Origin: an uncultured Clostridia bacterium
GTDB lineage: Bacteria > Bacillota > Clostridia > Lachnospirales > Lachnospiraceae
Assembly: GCA_947385955.1 (NCBI GenBank)
Contig: CANDNA010000004.1
Span: 1-64,000 of the forward strand
DNA length: 64,000 bases
Direction of reading: 5' to 3'
Shown here piece by piece: positions 17,409-26,074 of the stretch. Below the pieces are notes generated by a model. It made no database searches. It saw nothing but the letters and a program-made list of their open reading frames with translations, and was not told where the DNA came from. The position numbers and the translations under genes were made by a program. Each line of letters begins with the position of its first letter. Within the stretch, counting starts at the first letter, position 1.

Positions 17409-17972
17409 TTAAAACCGGAATACTATGCCAATCACCACTGCAAATAAAAGCCAGACTGCCGGATGATACTTCTGAAGTTTTTTCACCTGCAGCAGGCCAA
17501 AGACAATGATGCACAGGACAATCGTCTTAGTGGCAGGCAGATATCCCTCCCTGGTTTCCACAAAAAGAGACACGCGGCATACATTGTATACTGCCGATGC
17601 AATCAATGCAGTCACCGCCGGGCGAATCCCTGCAAAAGCCCCCTGTACAAACTTATTTTCATTGAAATTTTCCAGAAACTTTGCCACCAGCATAATGACA
17701 ATCACACTGGGAATGACCAGTCCCAATGTGGATACCACACCGCCGAAAGCGCCCAATGTATGGAATCCTGCATAAGTGGCCATATTCAGCCCCAGCGGAC
17801 CCGGTGTGGACTCACTGATGGCAATCATATTGGTCAGATCCTCCATCGTATACCAGTCAAACTTTTTGGTCAGATCCATCAGATAAGGGAGTGTGGCCGG
17901 GCCGCCGCCTACAGCAAACAGGCCGATCTTCATAAACTCCCAGAACATACGTCCCATCAAAGCGAAATTCAT
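17409..17972 (-). CDS. Chromate-transporter family half protein, second subunit
   Basis: 187-residue membrane protein with one CHR domain, the short-chain type that works as a pair. Conserved features are EFMKIGLFAVGGGPATLPYLMDL, ISESTPGPLGLNMATYAG and FGGVVSTLGLVIPSVIV. I chose ATG 17972 (MNFALMGRMF), which has GGGAGG upstream; the frame reads further back but only through the previous gene. The start overlaps the stop of the first subunit by 4 bases (ATGA), a sign of coupled translation. The real substrate may not be chromate. Confidence 0.9.
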   Translation of the reverse strand: MNFALMGRMFWEFMKIGLFAVGGGPATLPYLMDLTKKFDWYTMEDLTNMIAISESTPGPLGLNMATYAGFHTLGAFGGVVSTLGLVIPSVIVIMLVAKFLENFNENKFVQGAFAGIRPAVTALIASAVYNVCRVSLFVETREGYLPATKTIVLCIIVFGLLQVKKLQKYHPAVWLLFAVVIGIVFRF

Positions 17973-18511
17973 ATCTTTTTCCCTCCCCATACAGTGACTG
18001 CTATACCAATCAAAGCCGCTATGATCACAATGCAGACTGTGGGGATATCCACAAACATGGCCAGCAGAAACGCACCTGCACATACGGCAAAGCAAAATGC
18101 ATTTTTCAGGCTCTTCTTAGCCAGCGTCACAACGGTGTTCAGCATCAGGGCACATACCACCGCGCGTACCCCCATCAGGGCATGCTGCACCCATACATTT
18201 TCTATAAATGCCTGCAGACAGATCGCCACCAGGGTAATGATGACAACAGAGGGCGTAACCATACCCAGGGTAGACACAATGCCTCCCATCACACCTTTCC
18301 TTTTGTATCCTACAAAAGTAGAAGTATTGACTGCAATAATTCCCGGCGTACACTGTCCGATGGCATAACAATCCAGCAAATCCTCTTCCGTAATCCAGTT
18401 CTTTTTCTCCACCAGCTCATATTTCAGCATAGGAAGCATGGCAAGCCCGCCTCCAAAGGTCAGGCCTCCGATCCTCAGAAATACAAGATAAAGCTGCGCA
18501 TACTCATTCAT
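17969..18511 (-). CDS. Chromate-transporter family half protein, first subunit
   Basis: 180-residue membrane protein with one CHR domain: FLRIGGLTFGGGLAMLPMLKYELVE, IGQCTPGIIAVNTSTFVGY and GIVSTLGMVTPSVVIITL are the matching motifs. ATG 18511 (MNEYAQLYLV) is preferred because AGAGGAAAAGAG precedes it; an ATG at 18556 would add 15 Lys/Arg-rich residues and lacks a site. It should pair with the gene that follows, like the B. subtilis ywrA/ywrB half-size proteins. A palindrome at 18608-18623 lies upstream and may be an operator. Confidence 0.9.
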   Translation of the reverse strand: MNEYAQLYLVFLRIGGLTFGGGLAMLPMLKYELVEKKNWITEEDLLDCYAIGQCTPGIIAVNTSTFVGYKRKGVMGGIVSTLGMVTPSVVIITLVAICLQAFIENVWVQHALMGVRAVVCALMLNTVVTLAKKSLKNAFCFAVCAGAFLLAMFVDIPTVCIVIIAALIGIAVTVWGGKKI

Positions 18512-18607
18512 CTCTTTTCCTCTTTTCCGTTTCCTTTTCTCAATCTTATTTATCATATACTATTTTCTCAGTTTCTTCTACCCCCTGTATGAAAAATATG
18601 GTATGCT

Positions 18608-18629
18608 GTATCATATCTGATACTTGACA
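18608..18629. promoter_or_regulatory. Palindrome between divergent genes
   Basis: GTATCA-TATC-TGATAC at 18608-18623 is a perfect inverted repeat and directly abuts TTGACA (18624-18629) on the plus strand. It lies between the chromate-type transporter operon and the metallopeptidase gene. No good -10 follows the TTGACA, so promoter assignment is weak. Confidence 0.4.
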
Positions 18630-18672
18630 AACCGACCGTTTTTCAAAGTCCATACAACAGGAGAGGTACTTT

Positions 18673-19287
18673 ATGCCATCCACTTCCCTTCAAAAGCAGG
18701 GCACTTTTCAGCCGCCGTCCGAACCTGCCTGTTCCATTCCCTATACGATCATCAAAAGCAGACGGAGGACCTGGGCACTTTCCCTGCAGTCAGATCTGAC
18801 TCTGCAGATTCGGATTCCTCTGACAGGATCTTACAGAGAAGCAAAACAGATTTTATTTCAAAAAGAAAAATGGATTCTGAAAAAATACAGGGAACTGGAA
18901 CAGCACAGAAACGCTGCGCCCCGCTCCTTCCTGACTCCTGCCCAGAGAAGTGCACTGGAGGCACGTTACCGGCAGGCCGCCCGTAATTATTTCCCCGCAC
19001 GGGTGGCTTATTATGAACCCATAATCGGAGTCACACATGGCGCCATTACCATACGGGATCAGAAAACCCGATGGGGCAGTTGTTCTGCAAAGGGAAATCT
19101 GAATTTTAACTGGCGTCTTATGCTGGCGCCGCCCCGTATCCTGGACTATGTAGTCGTCCATGAACTGTGCCACAGAAAAGAAATGAACCATTCCAAGGCA
19201 TTCTGGAATGCTGTTGAAATGGTTCTTCCTGACTATAAAGAGCTTCGTAATTGGCTCAGGCAATATGGCAGCACCCTGACGCTTTGA
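18673..19287 (+). CDS. YgjP/SprT-like zinc metallopeptidase (M48-type DUF45)
   Basis: 204 residues. The C-terminal half has the zinc-protease core VVVHELCHRKEMNHSKAFW, an HExxH motif followed by a third ligand region, and the preceding RWGSCSAKGNLNFNW typical of YgjP-like DUF45 proteins. No signal peptide or membrane segment is seen, so it acts in the cytoplasm; its substrate is unknown. The ribosome site GGAGAGG lies upstream of ATG 18673. Confidence 0.9.
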   Translation: MPSTSLQKQGTFQPPSEPACSIPYTIIKSRRRTWALSLQSDLTLQIRIPLTGSYREAKQILFQKEKWILKKYRELEQHRNAAPRSFLTPAQRSALEARYRQAARNYFPARVAYYEPIIGVTHGAITIRDQKTRWGSCSAKGNLNFNWRLMLAPPRILDYVVVHELCHRKEMNHSKAFWNAVEMVLPDYKELRNWLRQYGSTLTL

Positions 19288-19313
19288 GCCTTCGTGTACA
19301 ATCCTTTCGTCTG

Positions 19314-19838
19314 TTATGCTCCGGTCTGTATCTGGCACATTTTCATGGTCAGCAATGCCGCTTCATGACTTTTTGGCGTTACACCTGCGCAGCAGGAGGC
19401 ATCCACCGAAATCCGGACTTCCGGCATAGCCGCCTTCAGCAAAAGCGCATTGCTTACCACGCAGATATCCGTGCAAAGTCCCACCAGCTCGATTTCCAGC
19501 TCCTCTTTGTCATTTTCTTCCTGCAGCAAATCCGCCAGGACGATACTTCCAAAGGTAGGTTTGTTGACAATAACAGCATTTCCCAGCGCTTCGGCCACAT
19601 CCGGATGCAGCTCCCACCCCTGCGTCCCTTCCACGCAGTGTACCACCGGCAGATTTTTTCCTTCTGACGTTTCCAGATAATCCGCCTGGTGGGTATCCCG
19701 TGTGGCATAAACATTGCCTGCAGGATACTGTCTGATTTTATCCACAACAGCTCCCACAATGTCCTGTGCCTCTTTGGTACCCAGTGTTCCGTCAATAAAA
19801 TCTTTCTGCATATCAATCACAACCAGTATTTTTCTCAT
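19314..19838 (-). CDS. Nicotinamidase / isochorismatase-family hydrolase
   Basis: 174 residues of the cysteine hydrolase fold. The catalytic triad can be placed: Asp in VVIDMQKDFIDG, Lys in VNKPTFGS, and the nucleophile Cys in LCTDICVVSNALLL. This arrangement and the length match PncA-like nicotinamidases that return nicotinamide to NAD synthesis, although related enzymes hydrolyse other amides. ATG 19838 (MRKILVVID) follows GGGAGGAGAGG; the frame reads upstream to 19976 but without a site. A promoter (19885-19913) overlaps the divergent VanZ promoter. Confidence 0.88.
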   Translation of the reverse strand: MRKILVVIDMQKDFIDGTLGTKEAQDIVGAVVDKIRQYPAGNVYATRDTHQADYLETSEGKNLPVVHCVEGTQGWELHPDVAEALGNAVIVNKPTFGSIVLADLLQEENDKEELEIELVGLCTDICVVSNALLLKAAMPEVRISVDASCCAGVTPKSHEAALLTMKMCQIQTGA

Positions 19839-19875
19839 AGCATCCTCTCCTCCCGTTTCCAGACTGCCGTTTTTA

Positions 19876-19935
19876 TTGTATACAACAGTATCACACATAT
19901 CCCGCCTTGTCAATTCATGGAAAATCCGATACACT
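19876..19935. promoter_or_regulatory. Overlapping divergent promoters of the nicotinamidase and VanZ genes
   Basis: Minus strand: TTGACA (19908-19913), 17 bases, TACTGT (19885-19890). Plus strand: TTGTCA (19907-19912), 17 bases, TACACT (19930-19935). The two -35 boxes share the same bases, so polymerase can bind only one at a time. A 10-bp palindrome, TTGTATACAA, lies at 19876-19885, touching the minus-strand -10 box. Confidence 0.55.
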
Positions 19936-19965
19936 GTATGTATCAACTGAAATGTCCCGGGAGTT

Positions 19966-20571
19966 ATGTCTGTCATGCACGAATATTTGATACCGCTTCA
20001 TATGATCTATGCCTTTTCTCCGCTGATTACGGTTCTTTTTCTGATTCCCTATACCGTCTATCAACATCATAAATATCACGAGATTGTTTTGCGGCGGGTT
20101 GTCATCATGTACTCTTTTATTTTTTATCTGATCCTGATGTATTTCTATATCATCACACCCCTGCCCACCTTTGAAGCTGTCCTGGCCAATCCCCTTGCCA
20201 TGCCGGTACAGCTGGATCCTCTTGCCTTTCTCCGGGATTTAAAGGAACAGATTTACTGGACAATCACCGGTATTGGTACGGTCAATATTTCTCACTCCGC
20301 CTGGTTTCAAATCTGCGGCAATCTGGGACTGCTGTTTCCCTTCGGTATCTATCTGCACTACTATTTTCACCGGAATTTCCGTCAGACCATTGTCCTTTCC
20401 TTTGCATTGTCTCTGTTTTTTGAACTCACACAGCTCACTGCCCTGTATGGTATCTATCCGGCGCCCTACCGTATCTTCGATGTCAACGATCTGATGTTCA
20501 ATACGCTGGGCGGTGCTCTCGGTTATCGGGCCGCACCCTGGGTTACCCGCCGGTTTCCCAGGATTTCATAA
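19966..20571 (+). CDS. VanZ-family membrane protein
   Basis: 201 residues with five likely membrane segments. The VanZ fold is recognised from NLGLLFPFGIYL, SLFFELTQLTALYGI and the C-terminal DVNDLMFNTLGGALGY. VanZ of the vancomycin cluster gives low-level teicoplanin resistance, but stand-alone homologues like this are common and mostly uncharacterised. Two starts are possible, ATG 19966 and ATG 19975: GGGAG sits only 2 bases before the first and 11 before the second, so neither spacing is ideal. Confidence 0.88.
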   Translation: MSVMHEYLIPLHMIYAFSPLITVLFLIPYTVYQHHKYHEIVLRRVVIMYSFIFYLILMYFYIITPLPTFEAVLANPLAMPVQLDPLAFLRDLKEQIYWTITGIGTVNISHSAWFQICGNLGLLFPFGIYLHYYFHRNFRQTIVLSFALSLFFELTQLTALYGIYPAPYRIFDVNDLMFNTLGGALGYRAAPWVTRRFPRIS

Positions 20572-20639
20572 TTTTTCCATTTCTTTTTCATGATTTATTA
20601 TGAATTTCTTTCTTTTCTTTTTAGAATTCTGACACGATT

Positions 20640-20787
20640 TGGACATAATTTCCTTATATAATAAACTCATCAAATGAAGTTAGTACTTTTGTAAAGCGCG
20701 TATGCAGGGTATTAGCTTCGACTACCAACACTCTTAATCTAACAAGATTAAGTTCTTCATAAATACTCCCCCTCATAGTATAGTAAC
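20640..20787 (+). ncRNA. Possible small RNA in a gene-free stretch (tentative)
   Basis: Between the VanZ gene and the lipoprotein gene is about 290 bases without a gene. It holds TATAAT at 20657-20662 (no good -35), a perfect 8-bp stem-loop CTTAATCT-AACA-AGATTAAG at 20733-20752, and then the strong 15-bp hairpin at 20788-20821. The segment 20670-20730 is less AT-rich than its flanks. This layout would suit a transcript of about 150 bases, but I recognise no known RNA family. Confidence 0.25.
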
Positions 20788-20821
20788 GAGAAAGGAAGAT
20801 GGACCCCCATCTTCCTTTCTC
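20788..20821. terminator. Perfect 15-bp hairpin between convergent genes
   Basis: GAGAAAGGAAGATGG (20788-20802), loop ACCC, then the exact complement (20807-20821). It lies 41 bases past the stop of the minus-strand lipoprotein gene and downstream of the plus-strand VanZ gene. No T-run follows on either strand, so it may be a bidirectional terminator or an RNA-stabilising structure. Confidence 0.55.
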
Positions 20822-20861
20822 AGTGATTCACAGCAGCAGAAAATGCACAGAGCATGCTCCC

Positions 20862-21500
20862 TTATTTCGGCATATAGCTCTTACCGAAATCATGCTCTAC
20901 TTCTGCCGTATCCAACGCATCATCACAGCAGGTAAATATTATGGAATATTTTCCGTCCACCAGTTCATATACCGTCTTATCGCTGTCACTTTTTTCTTCG
21001 TTTTTTTCCAGTCCCGGAAATGCTTCCAGAAGTTCCTCTTCTGTCATTCCCACAAGCTCTATCCCATTGATGGAAACAGACCAGTCCACATACTCTCCAT
21101 CCAGTGCATGGAAGCGCACCTCTTCTATCCTGCAATCTTTTGACTGTTTGTCGGAACCCGATGTATTTGCAATGGAAAAACTGCCGTAATGGGTAATACC
21201 ATAATAAACAGTAACACCCTCTTCTTCCATCTCTTTGTCATACTCCGCATCGCCTGTTCTTTCTTTTCCAAAGTAGATGCCATTGGTCCAGGAACGCTCA
21301 GGCATTTGATCCGCATCAAATCCATACTCATCAATCAGAAAACCTGCTTCTGTCAGACCAGCCGGAGTTGTCTTTCCTACCTCAATCCCTACGCCATCCA
21401 CCATCACTTCCGGACGTTTCCCGGAATCAAACCCTGCACATCCCATGCTGAAAACAGAAAGCAATAAAATCCCTGCCGCCAATATCCCTTTTGTACGCAT
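20862..21500 (-). CDS. Lipoprotein of unknown function
   Basis: 212 residues. The signal peptide ends in the lipobox FSMGC (Cys about residue 21). The mature part starts with VMVDGVGIEVGKTTPAGLTEAGFLID, a pattern I recall from small Clostridia lipoproteins without assigned function, and a later segment (ELVGMTEEELLEAFPGLEKN) looks like a second copy of a similar fold. There is a strong ribosome site (GGAGGAG). It lies 14 bases upstream of the tpiA terminator region and is transcribed in the same direction as the glycolytic genes, but after their terminator. Confidence 0.8.
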   Translation of the reverse strand: MRTKGILAAGILLLSVFSMGCAGFDSGKRPEVMVDGVGIEVGKTTPAGLTEAGFLIDEYGFDADQMPERSWTNGIYFGKERTGDAEYDKEMEEEGVTVYYGITHYGSFSIANTSGSDKQSKDCRIEEVRFHALDGEYVDWSVSINGIELVGMTEEELLEAFPGLEKNEEKSDSDKTVYELVDGKYSIIFTCCDDALDTAEVEHDFGKSYMPK

Positions 21501-21514
21501 ACTTTCTCCTCCTG

Positions 21515-21554
21515 CAAAAATACCCCTCCCGCATCTGTACCATGCAGGAGGGGT
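21515..21554 (-). terminator. Intrinsic terminator after tpiA
   Basis: ACCCCTCC at 21522-21529 pairs with GGAGGGGT at 21547-21554, extended by GCAT/ATGC. On the minus strand the stem is followed by ATTTTT. It ends the gap-pgk-tpiA transcript. Confidence 0.85.
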
Positions 21555-21607
21555 TTACGTTCTTCGCCGCAGCCAATGTCAGAATACACTGCTGCCGTAT
21601 CTGTTCA

Positions 21608-22354
21608 TTAATAATTTACAATCTTGCCGAAATCAGCCTTCAGAGATGCGCCGCCTACCAGACCACCGTCAATATCAGGCTGTGCAAAAAGCTCTGCCGC
21701 ATTGCCTGCGTTCACAGAACCACCGTACTGAATCCGTACTGCTTCCGCAGTAGCCGCATCATACATTTCTGCGATGCAGTCACGAACACCCTTGCATACT
21801 TCCTGTGCCTGCTCTGTGGTAGCTGTCTTGCCGGTTCCGATCGCCCAGATCGGCTCATATGCAATTACCATAGATTTCACCTGGTCTGCGGTAATGCCAA
21901 CCAGGTCAGACTTAATCTGCAGTCTGATCCAATCCATCGTAACGCCCATTTCTCTCTGCTCCAGTGTTTCCCCACAGCAAAGGATAGGGGTCAGGCCTGC
22001 TTCAAAAGCCTTTTTCACTTTCTTATTCAGCAGTGCATCATCTTCTTTAAAGTAATCGCGTCTTTCGGAATGTCCGATGATTACATATTTAACGCCTGCA
22101 TCCACCAGCATCTCTGCAGAAATCTCACCTGTATAAGCACCCTTTGCTTCAAAATACATATTTTCTGCGCCGACTTCCACATTGGTTCCCTTAACAGCTT
22201 CCACCACCGGAACAATATCCACTGCCGGTACACAGTAAACCACATCCACGCTGTCGGATTTTACCAGATCCTTTAACTCGCTGCACAGTGCAACTGCCTG
22301 ACTGGGTGTCATATTCATTTTCCAGTTACCGGCTACGATTTTCTTTCTTGCCAT
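21608..22354 (-). CDS. tpiA: Triosephosphate isomerase
   Basis: Interconverts dihydroxyacetone phosphate and glyceraldehyde 3-phosphate. The 248 residues have the N-terminal AGNWKMNMT with the active-site Asn and Lys, the catalytic His in VIIGHSERR and the catalytic Glu in [16 protein letters not shown], then the phosphate loop [11 protein letters not shown]-like [15 protein letters not shown] 22354 (MARKKIVAG) follows AAGGAG; an in-frame ATG at 22384 has none. It is 19 bases after pgk. Confidence 0.98.
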   Translation of the reverse strand: MARKKIVAGNWKMNMTPSQAVALCSELKDLVKSDSVDVVYCVPAVDIVPVVEAVKGTNVEVGAENMYFEAKGAYTGEISAEMLVDAGVKYVIIGHSERRDYFKEDDALLNKKVKKAFEAGLTPILCCGETLEQREMGVTMDWIRLQIKSDLVGITADQVKSMVIAYEPIWAIGTGKTATTEQAQEVCKGVRDCIAEMYDAATAEAVRIQYGGSVNAGNAAELFAQPDIDGGLVGGASLKADFGKIVNY

Positions 22355-22373
22355 TATTTTGTTCTCCTTTTGC

Positions 22374-23597
22374 TTATTTATCATCTGCTGCCATTACGCC
22401 CGGCAGTTCTTTGCCTTCCAGGAATTCCAGAGATGCGCCGCCGCCAGTGGAAATATGGCTCATCTTGTCCGCAAAACCAAGCTGATTTACGGCCGCTGCA
22501 GAATCTCCGCCGCCGATAATCGTGGTCGCATCTGTCTCAGCCAGGGATTTGGCTACTGCAATGGTACCTTCAGCAAGGGTGGGATTCTCAAATACGCCCA
22601 TCGGTCCGTTCCATACCACGGTCTTGGCAGATTTCACAGCATCTGCGTACAGCTTTGCAGTCTCGGTACCGATATCAAGACCTTCCATATCGGCAGGAAT
22701 GGCATCTGCAGCAACTACTTTCACATCAATAGGTCCGTCAATAGGATCCGGGAAATGGGAAGCAATTGTGGTATCTACAGGAAGCAGCAGCTTCTTGCCA
22801 AGTTTTTCAGCCTTCTCCATCATTTCCCTGCAATACTCAAGTTTCTCATTGTCTACCAGAGAGTTGCCAACTTCCAGTCCTTTGGCTTTCAGGAATGTAA
22901 ACGCCATACCGCCGCCGATAATCAGTGTATCGCATTTTTCCAGCAGATTGTTAATGACGTTTAATTTATCAGCCACTTTTGCACCGCCCAGGATGGCAAC
23001 AAAAGGTCTGACCGGATTTTCCACTGCATTGCCCAGGAAATCAATTTCCTTCTGCATCAGATAACCAACTGCATTTTCTCCACCCTTTTCGGTGATAAAC
23101 CTGGTAACGCCTGCCACCGATGCATGTGCTCTGTGAGAAGAACCAAAAGCATCACATACATATACATCAGCCAGGTCTGCCAGCTCTTTGGAGAACTCAT
23201 CCCCGTTCTTTGTCTCTTCTTTGCCGCGGAAACGGGTATTCTGAAGCAGTACCACATCTCCTTCCTGCATTGCTTCCACAGCACTGGAAGCAGCCTCGCC
23301 GGTTACATTATAATCGGCAACAAACTTCACTTCCCTGCCCAGCTTCTCAGACAGTCTCTTTGCAACCGGCGCCAGAGATTCCCCTTCATTGGGGCCGTTC
23401 TTTACTTTGCCCAGGTGAGAGCAGAGGATTACCTTGCCCCCGTCTGCCAACAGCTTGTTAATGGTGGGAAGCGCTGCTACGATACGGGTCTCATCTGTGA
23501 TTTCGCCATTTTTCAGCGGTACATTAAAATCGCATCTTACCAGCACGCGTTTTCCCTTTACATTGATGTCATCTACGGATTTCTTATTCAATCCCAT
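22374..23597 (-). CDS. pgk: Phosphoglycerate kinase
   Basis: Makes ATP from 1,3-bisphosphoglycerate. The 407 residues include the N-terminal [12 protein letters not shown], the substrate motif [43 protein letters not shown] and the nucleotide loop [11 protein letters not shown], then [13 protein letters not shown]. The start is ATG 23597 with GGAGGG upstream. It sits between gap (190 bases upstream, with a perfect 28-bp palindrome in the gap) and tpiA. Confidence 0.98.
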   Translation of the reverse strand: MGLNKKSVDDINVKGKRVLVRCDFNVPLKNGEITDETRIVAALPTINKLLADGGKVILCSHLGKVKNGPNEGESLAPVAKRLSEKLGREVKFVADYNVTGEAASSAVEAMQEGDVVLLQNTRFRGKEETKNGDEFSKELADLADVYVCDAFGSSHRAHASVAGVTRFITEKGGENAVGYLMQKEIDFLGNAVENPVRPFVAILGGAKVADKLNVINNLLEKCDTLIIGGGMAFTFLKAKGLEVGNSLVDNEKLEYCREMMEKAEKLGKKLLLPVDTTIASHFPDPIDGPIDVKVVAADAIPADMEGLDIGTETAKLYADAVKSAKTVVWNGPMGVFENPTLAEGTIAVAKSLAETDATTIIGGGDSAAAVNQLGFADKMSHISTGGGASLEFLEGKELPGVMAADDK

Positions 23598-23726
23598 GAT
23601 TTTTTCCCTCCATTATATATTGTATTTGCATCGGTTTGAAGAAACGAAAAAATCTTTTCTTCTGACCGCCGCGCGGCCTGTATATTGCTCTGGCTGCATA
23701 TTTTCTCTGCAAAGGCCCACGCATAA

Positions 23727-23754
23727 AGGGTCCGGTCCATATGGACCGGACCCT
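23727..23754. terminator. Perfect 28-bp palindrome between gap and pgk
   Basis: The first half is AGGGTCCGGTCCAT and the second half its exact complement, with no spacer. On the minus strand it is followed by TTATG, a poor T-run. It lies 34 bases past the gap stop. It could be a partial terminator or a processing or stability element that lowers pgk-tpiA expression relative to gap. Confidence 0.55.
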
Positions 23755-23787
23755 GAAAGATCAATACTGTTTCATCACTGTCTGGCA

Positions 23788-24816
23788 TCAGCCTAATTCA
23801 GCAAAGTATTTGATTGTACGAACCATCTGGCTTGTGTAGGAGTTCTCATTGTCATACCAGGAAACAACTTCTACCTGTGTCTTGCCATCCGGAAGAGGGC
23901 TTACCATTGTCTGAGTCGCATCAAACAGGGAGCCATATCTCATACCAACGATATCGGAAGAAACGATTTCATCCTCATTGTAACCGAAGGACTCATTTGC
24001 CTGTGCCTTCATAGCTGCATTTACTTCTTCCTTTGTTACTGTTTTGTTTACAACTGCGAACAGCAATGTGGTAGAACCTGTAGGGGTGGGAACACGCTGT
24101 GCAGCACCGATCAGTTTGCCGTTCAGTTCAGGAATAACAAGGCCGATAGCCTTTGCAGCGCCTGTGGAGTTGGGAACGATGTTCACAGCGCCTGCGCGGC
24201 TTCTTCTCAGATCGCCTTTTCTCTGCGGTCCGTCAAGAATCATCTGGTCGCCTGTGTAAGCATGGATGGTACACATAATACCGGACTCAACAGGAGCAAG
24301 ATCATTGAGTGCCTTTGCCATAGGAGCCAGGCAGTTTGTTGTGCAGGAAGCTGCGGAAATGATAGTATCATCTTTGGTCAATGTGTTATGATTTACATTG
24401 TAAACGATGGTAGGAAGATCATTTCCTGCAGGAGCGGAAATAACAACTTTCTTAGCGCCGGCATTGATGTGTGCCTGTGCTTTTGCTTTGGAGGTATAGA
24501 ATCCGGAGCACTCAAGAACAACATCCACACCGATTTCGCCCCAGGGACAGTTATTAGCATCCGGCTCTTTGTAGATTTTGATTGTTTTTCCTTTTACTGT
24601 GATGGTACCAGCTTCGTCATCAGCCGTAACCTGATCCTCTTCTCCGACACCAACATATCTTCCCTGGGAAGAATCATACTTTAACAAGTGTGCCAGCATC
24701 TTGGGAGATGTTAAATCGTTGATTGCCACAACCTCGTATCCTTCTGCGCCAAACATCTGTCTGAATGCAAGACGTCCGATACGGCCAAAACCATTAATCG
24801 CTACTTTAACTGCCAT
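23788..24816 (-). CDS. gap: Glyceraldehyde-3-phosphate dehydrogenase, type I
   Basis: NAD-dependent oxidation and phosphorylation of glyceraldehyde 3-phosphate. The 342 residues show the NAD-binding [14 protein letters not shown], the nucleophile in [12 protein letters not shown], the catalytic His in [10 protein letters not shown] and the phosphate-binding [20 protein letters not shown]. The C-terminal [13 protein letters not shown] is intact. The start at ATG 24816 has AGGAGG upstream. It heads the gap-pgk-tpiA cluster. The leader has a promoter (24898-24926) and a large dyad (24849-24882). Confidence 0.98.
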   Translation of the reverse strand: MAVKVAINGFGRIGRLAFRQMFGAEGYEVVAINDLTSPKMLAHLLKYDSSQGRYVGVGEEDQVTADDEAGTITVKGKTIKIYKEPDANNCPWGEIGVDVVLECSGFYTSKAKAQAHINAGAKKVVISAPAGNDLPTIVYNVNHNTLTKDDTIISAASCTTNCLAPMAKALNDLAPVESGIMCTIHAYTGDQMILDGPQRKGDLRRSRAGAVNIVPNSTGAAKAIGLVIPELNGKLIGAAQRVPTPTGSTTLLFAVVNKTVTKEEVNAAMKAQANESFGYNEDEIVSSDIVGMRYGSLFDATQTMVSPLPDGKTQVEVVSWYDNENSYTSQMVRTIKYFAELG

Positions 24817-24848
24817 TTTTTATTCCTCCTGAAAATGAATTTTATAGT

Positions 24849-24882
24849 ATTTTGACACCATTTGGAAAATGATTGTCAAAAT
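24849..24882. promoter_or_regulatory. Long dyad in the gap leader
   Basis: ATTTTGACA and TGTCAAAAT form 9-bp arms, with CATTT/AAATG arms inside, separated by three bases. Only one or two bases break the symmetry over 34 bp. It lies downstream of the promoter, so it is either an operator or a 5' stem-loop in the mRNA. It does not match the Rex site pattern I know. Confidence 0.5.
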
Positions 24883-24897
24883 TTTGTCAGCATGTAT

Positions 24898-24926
24898 ATT
24901 TTACCTAATTTGTCCAAAAATATCAA
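24898..24926 (-). promoter_or_regulatory. Likely promoter of gap
   Basis: On the minus strand: TTGATA, 17 bases, TAAAAT, about 80 bases before the gap start. The remaining gene-free bases up to 25150 are AT-rich; I see no gene there. Confidence 0.6.
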
Positions 24927-25152
24927 GATGTAAAACAAAAAAATTATATTCTCCCTATGGGAAAAATCTCCCGTTTTGTGGGAATCTTTGTGCAATTTGC
25001 ACCCTGTTTCCAAATATATACAGAAAAATTGTGCATGTTTCTCCGGTGATCGGCAATCTGTACAAAGAAATGAACGGAATCCACATGGATTTGTAAACAA
25101 TCTTGTTCAATCCGTCAAAAAGCATGCCTGTTTTTTGTCCCTGACAGATATT

Positions 25153-25181
25153 TTGCTTTTTTCCGTCTGATCTTTTATACT
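25153..25181 (+). promoter_or_regulatory. Promoter of the HisJ-type phosphatase gene
   Basis: TTGCTT, 17 bases, TATACT, about 40 bases upstream of ATG 25223. Confidence 0.65.
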
Positions 25182-25222
25182 GTAAGCAGAAGTTTACCAC
25201 AAATACCAAAGGAGGATTTCCC

Positions 25223-26044
25223 ATGTCTGTTACAGCAGATTTCCACATGCACTCGTCCCATTCCGGAGACAGTGATACCCCTATGGAACAGATGATACAA
25301 AAAGCAGTCAAAGCAGGAATGACACAGATCTGCTTTACCGAACACCAGGATTTTGACTATCCCGGATCGCCGGAAATACCGCCGGACTTCTTTCTGCTCA
25401 ATACAGATGCCTATCTGTATGATCTGATCGGATGCCGGACAAAATATGCCGACAAAATCCAGATCGGTTTCGGTGTGGAACTGGGCCTGCAGCCCCATCT
25501 GGCACAGATACATTCCGACTACATCAGATCCTTTGACTTTGATTTTGTCATTGCTTCCTCTCACGTATGCCACGGACAGGATCCCTACTATCCCGCTTTT
25601 TACCAGGGCCGCTCAGAGGAAGAGGCATACCGGGAATATTTCAGCTCCATCCTGGAAAATCTCCGCCTCTTTCAGGACTTTGATGTGTATGGCCATCTGG
25701 ACTACGTTGTCCGCTACGGACCCGGCAAAGATACCCGTTACACCTGGCAGACCTATCAGGATATCCTGGATCCGATTCTGACCCTGCTTCTGGAAAAAGG
25801 GAAGGGTCTGGAACTGAATACCGGCGGACTGAAACATGGCCTGCGGGAGCCAAATCCCTGTTCTGCCATTTTAAAACGTTACCGTGCCCTGGGCGGCGAA
25901 ATCATCACTGTCGGCAGTGATGCCCATGTGCCGGAGTCGGTCGGCAGTTCCTTTGCCAGGGCTGAGGATATCCTGAAAGAATGCGGTTTTTCCTATTATG
26001 CCACCTTTCATCACCGGATGCCAAAGTATCACAAACTGGGATAA
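25223..26044 (+). CDS. PHP-domain histidinol-phosphatase (HisJ family)
   Basis: Predicted to remove phosphate from histidinol phosphate, the penultimate step of histidine synthesis. The 273 residues have the four PHP metal motifs: DFHMHSSHSGD at the N-terminus, FTEHQDF, GVELG near residue 88 and GHLDYVVRYG, ending in GSDAHVPE. Length and motif order suit HisJ. No other histidine gene is nearby, so a different phosphate ester is possible. The site AAAGGAGG precedes ATG 25223. It converges on the large oxidoreductase gene, 15 bases away. Confidence 0.88.
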   Translation: MSVTADFHMHSSHSGDSDTPMEQMIQKAVKAGMTQICFTEHQDFDYPGSPEIPPDFFLLNTDAYLYDLIGCRTKYADKIQIGFGVELGLQPHLAQIHSDYIRSFDFDFVIASSHVCHGQDPYYPAFYQGRSEEEAYREYFSSILENLRLFQDFDVYGHLDYVVRYGPGKDTRYTWQTYQDILDPILTLLLEKGKGLELNTGGLKHGLREPNPCSAILKRYRALGGEIITVGSDAHVPESVGSSFARAEDILKECGFSYYATFHHRMPKYHKLG

Positions 26045-26052
26045 GGGGGGCC

Positions 26053-26074
26053 GGGGCAATCAACAGGTTGCCCC
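26053..26074. terminator. Short hairpin between convergent genes
   Basis: GGGGCAA-N8-TTGCCCC overlaps the stop region of the oxidoreductase gene and follows the HisJ gene. T-runs are absent, so termination is uncertain. Confidence 0.4.
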
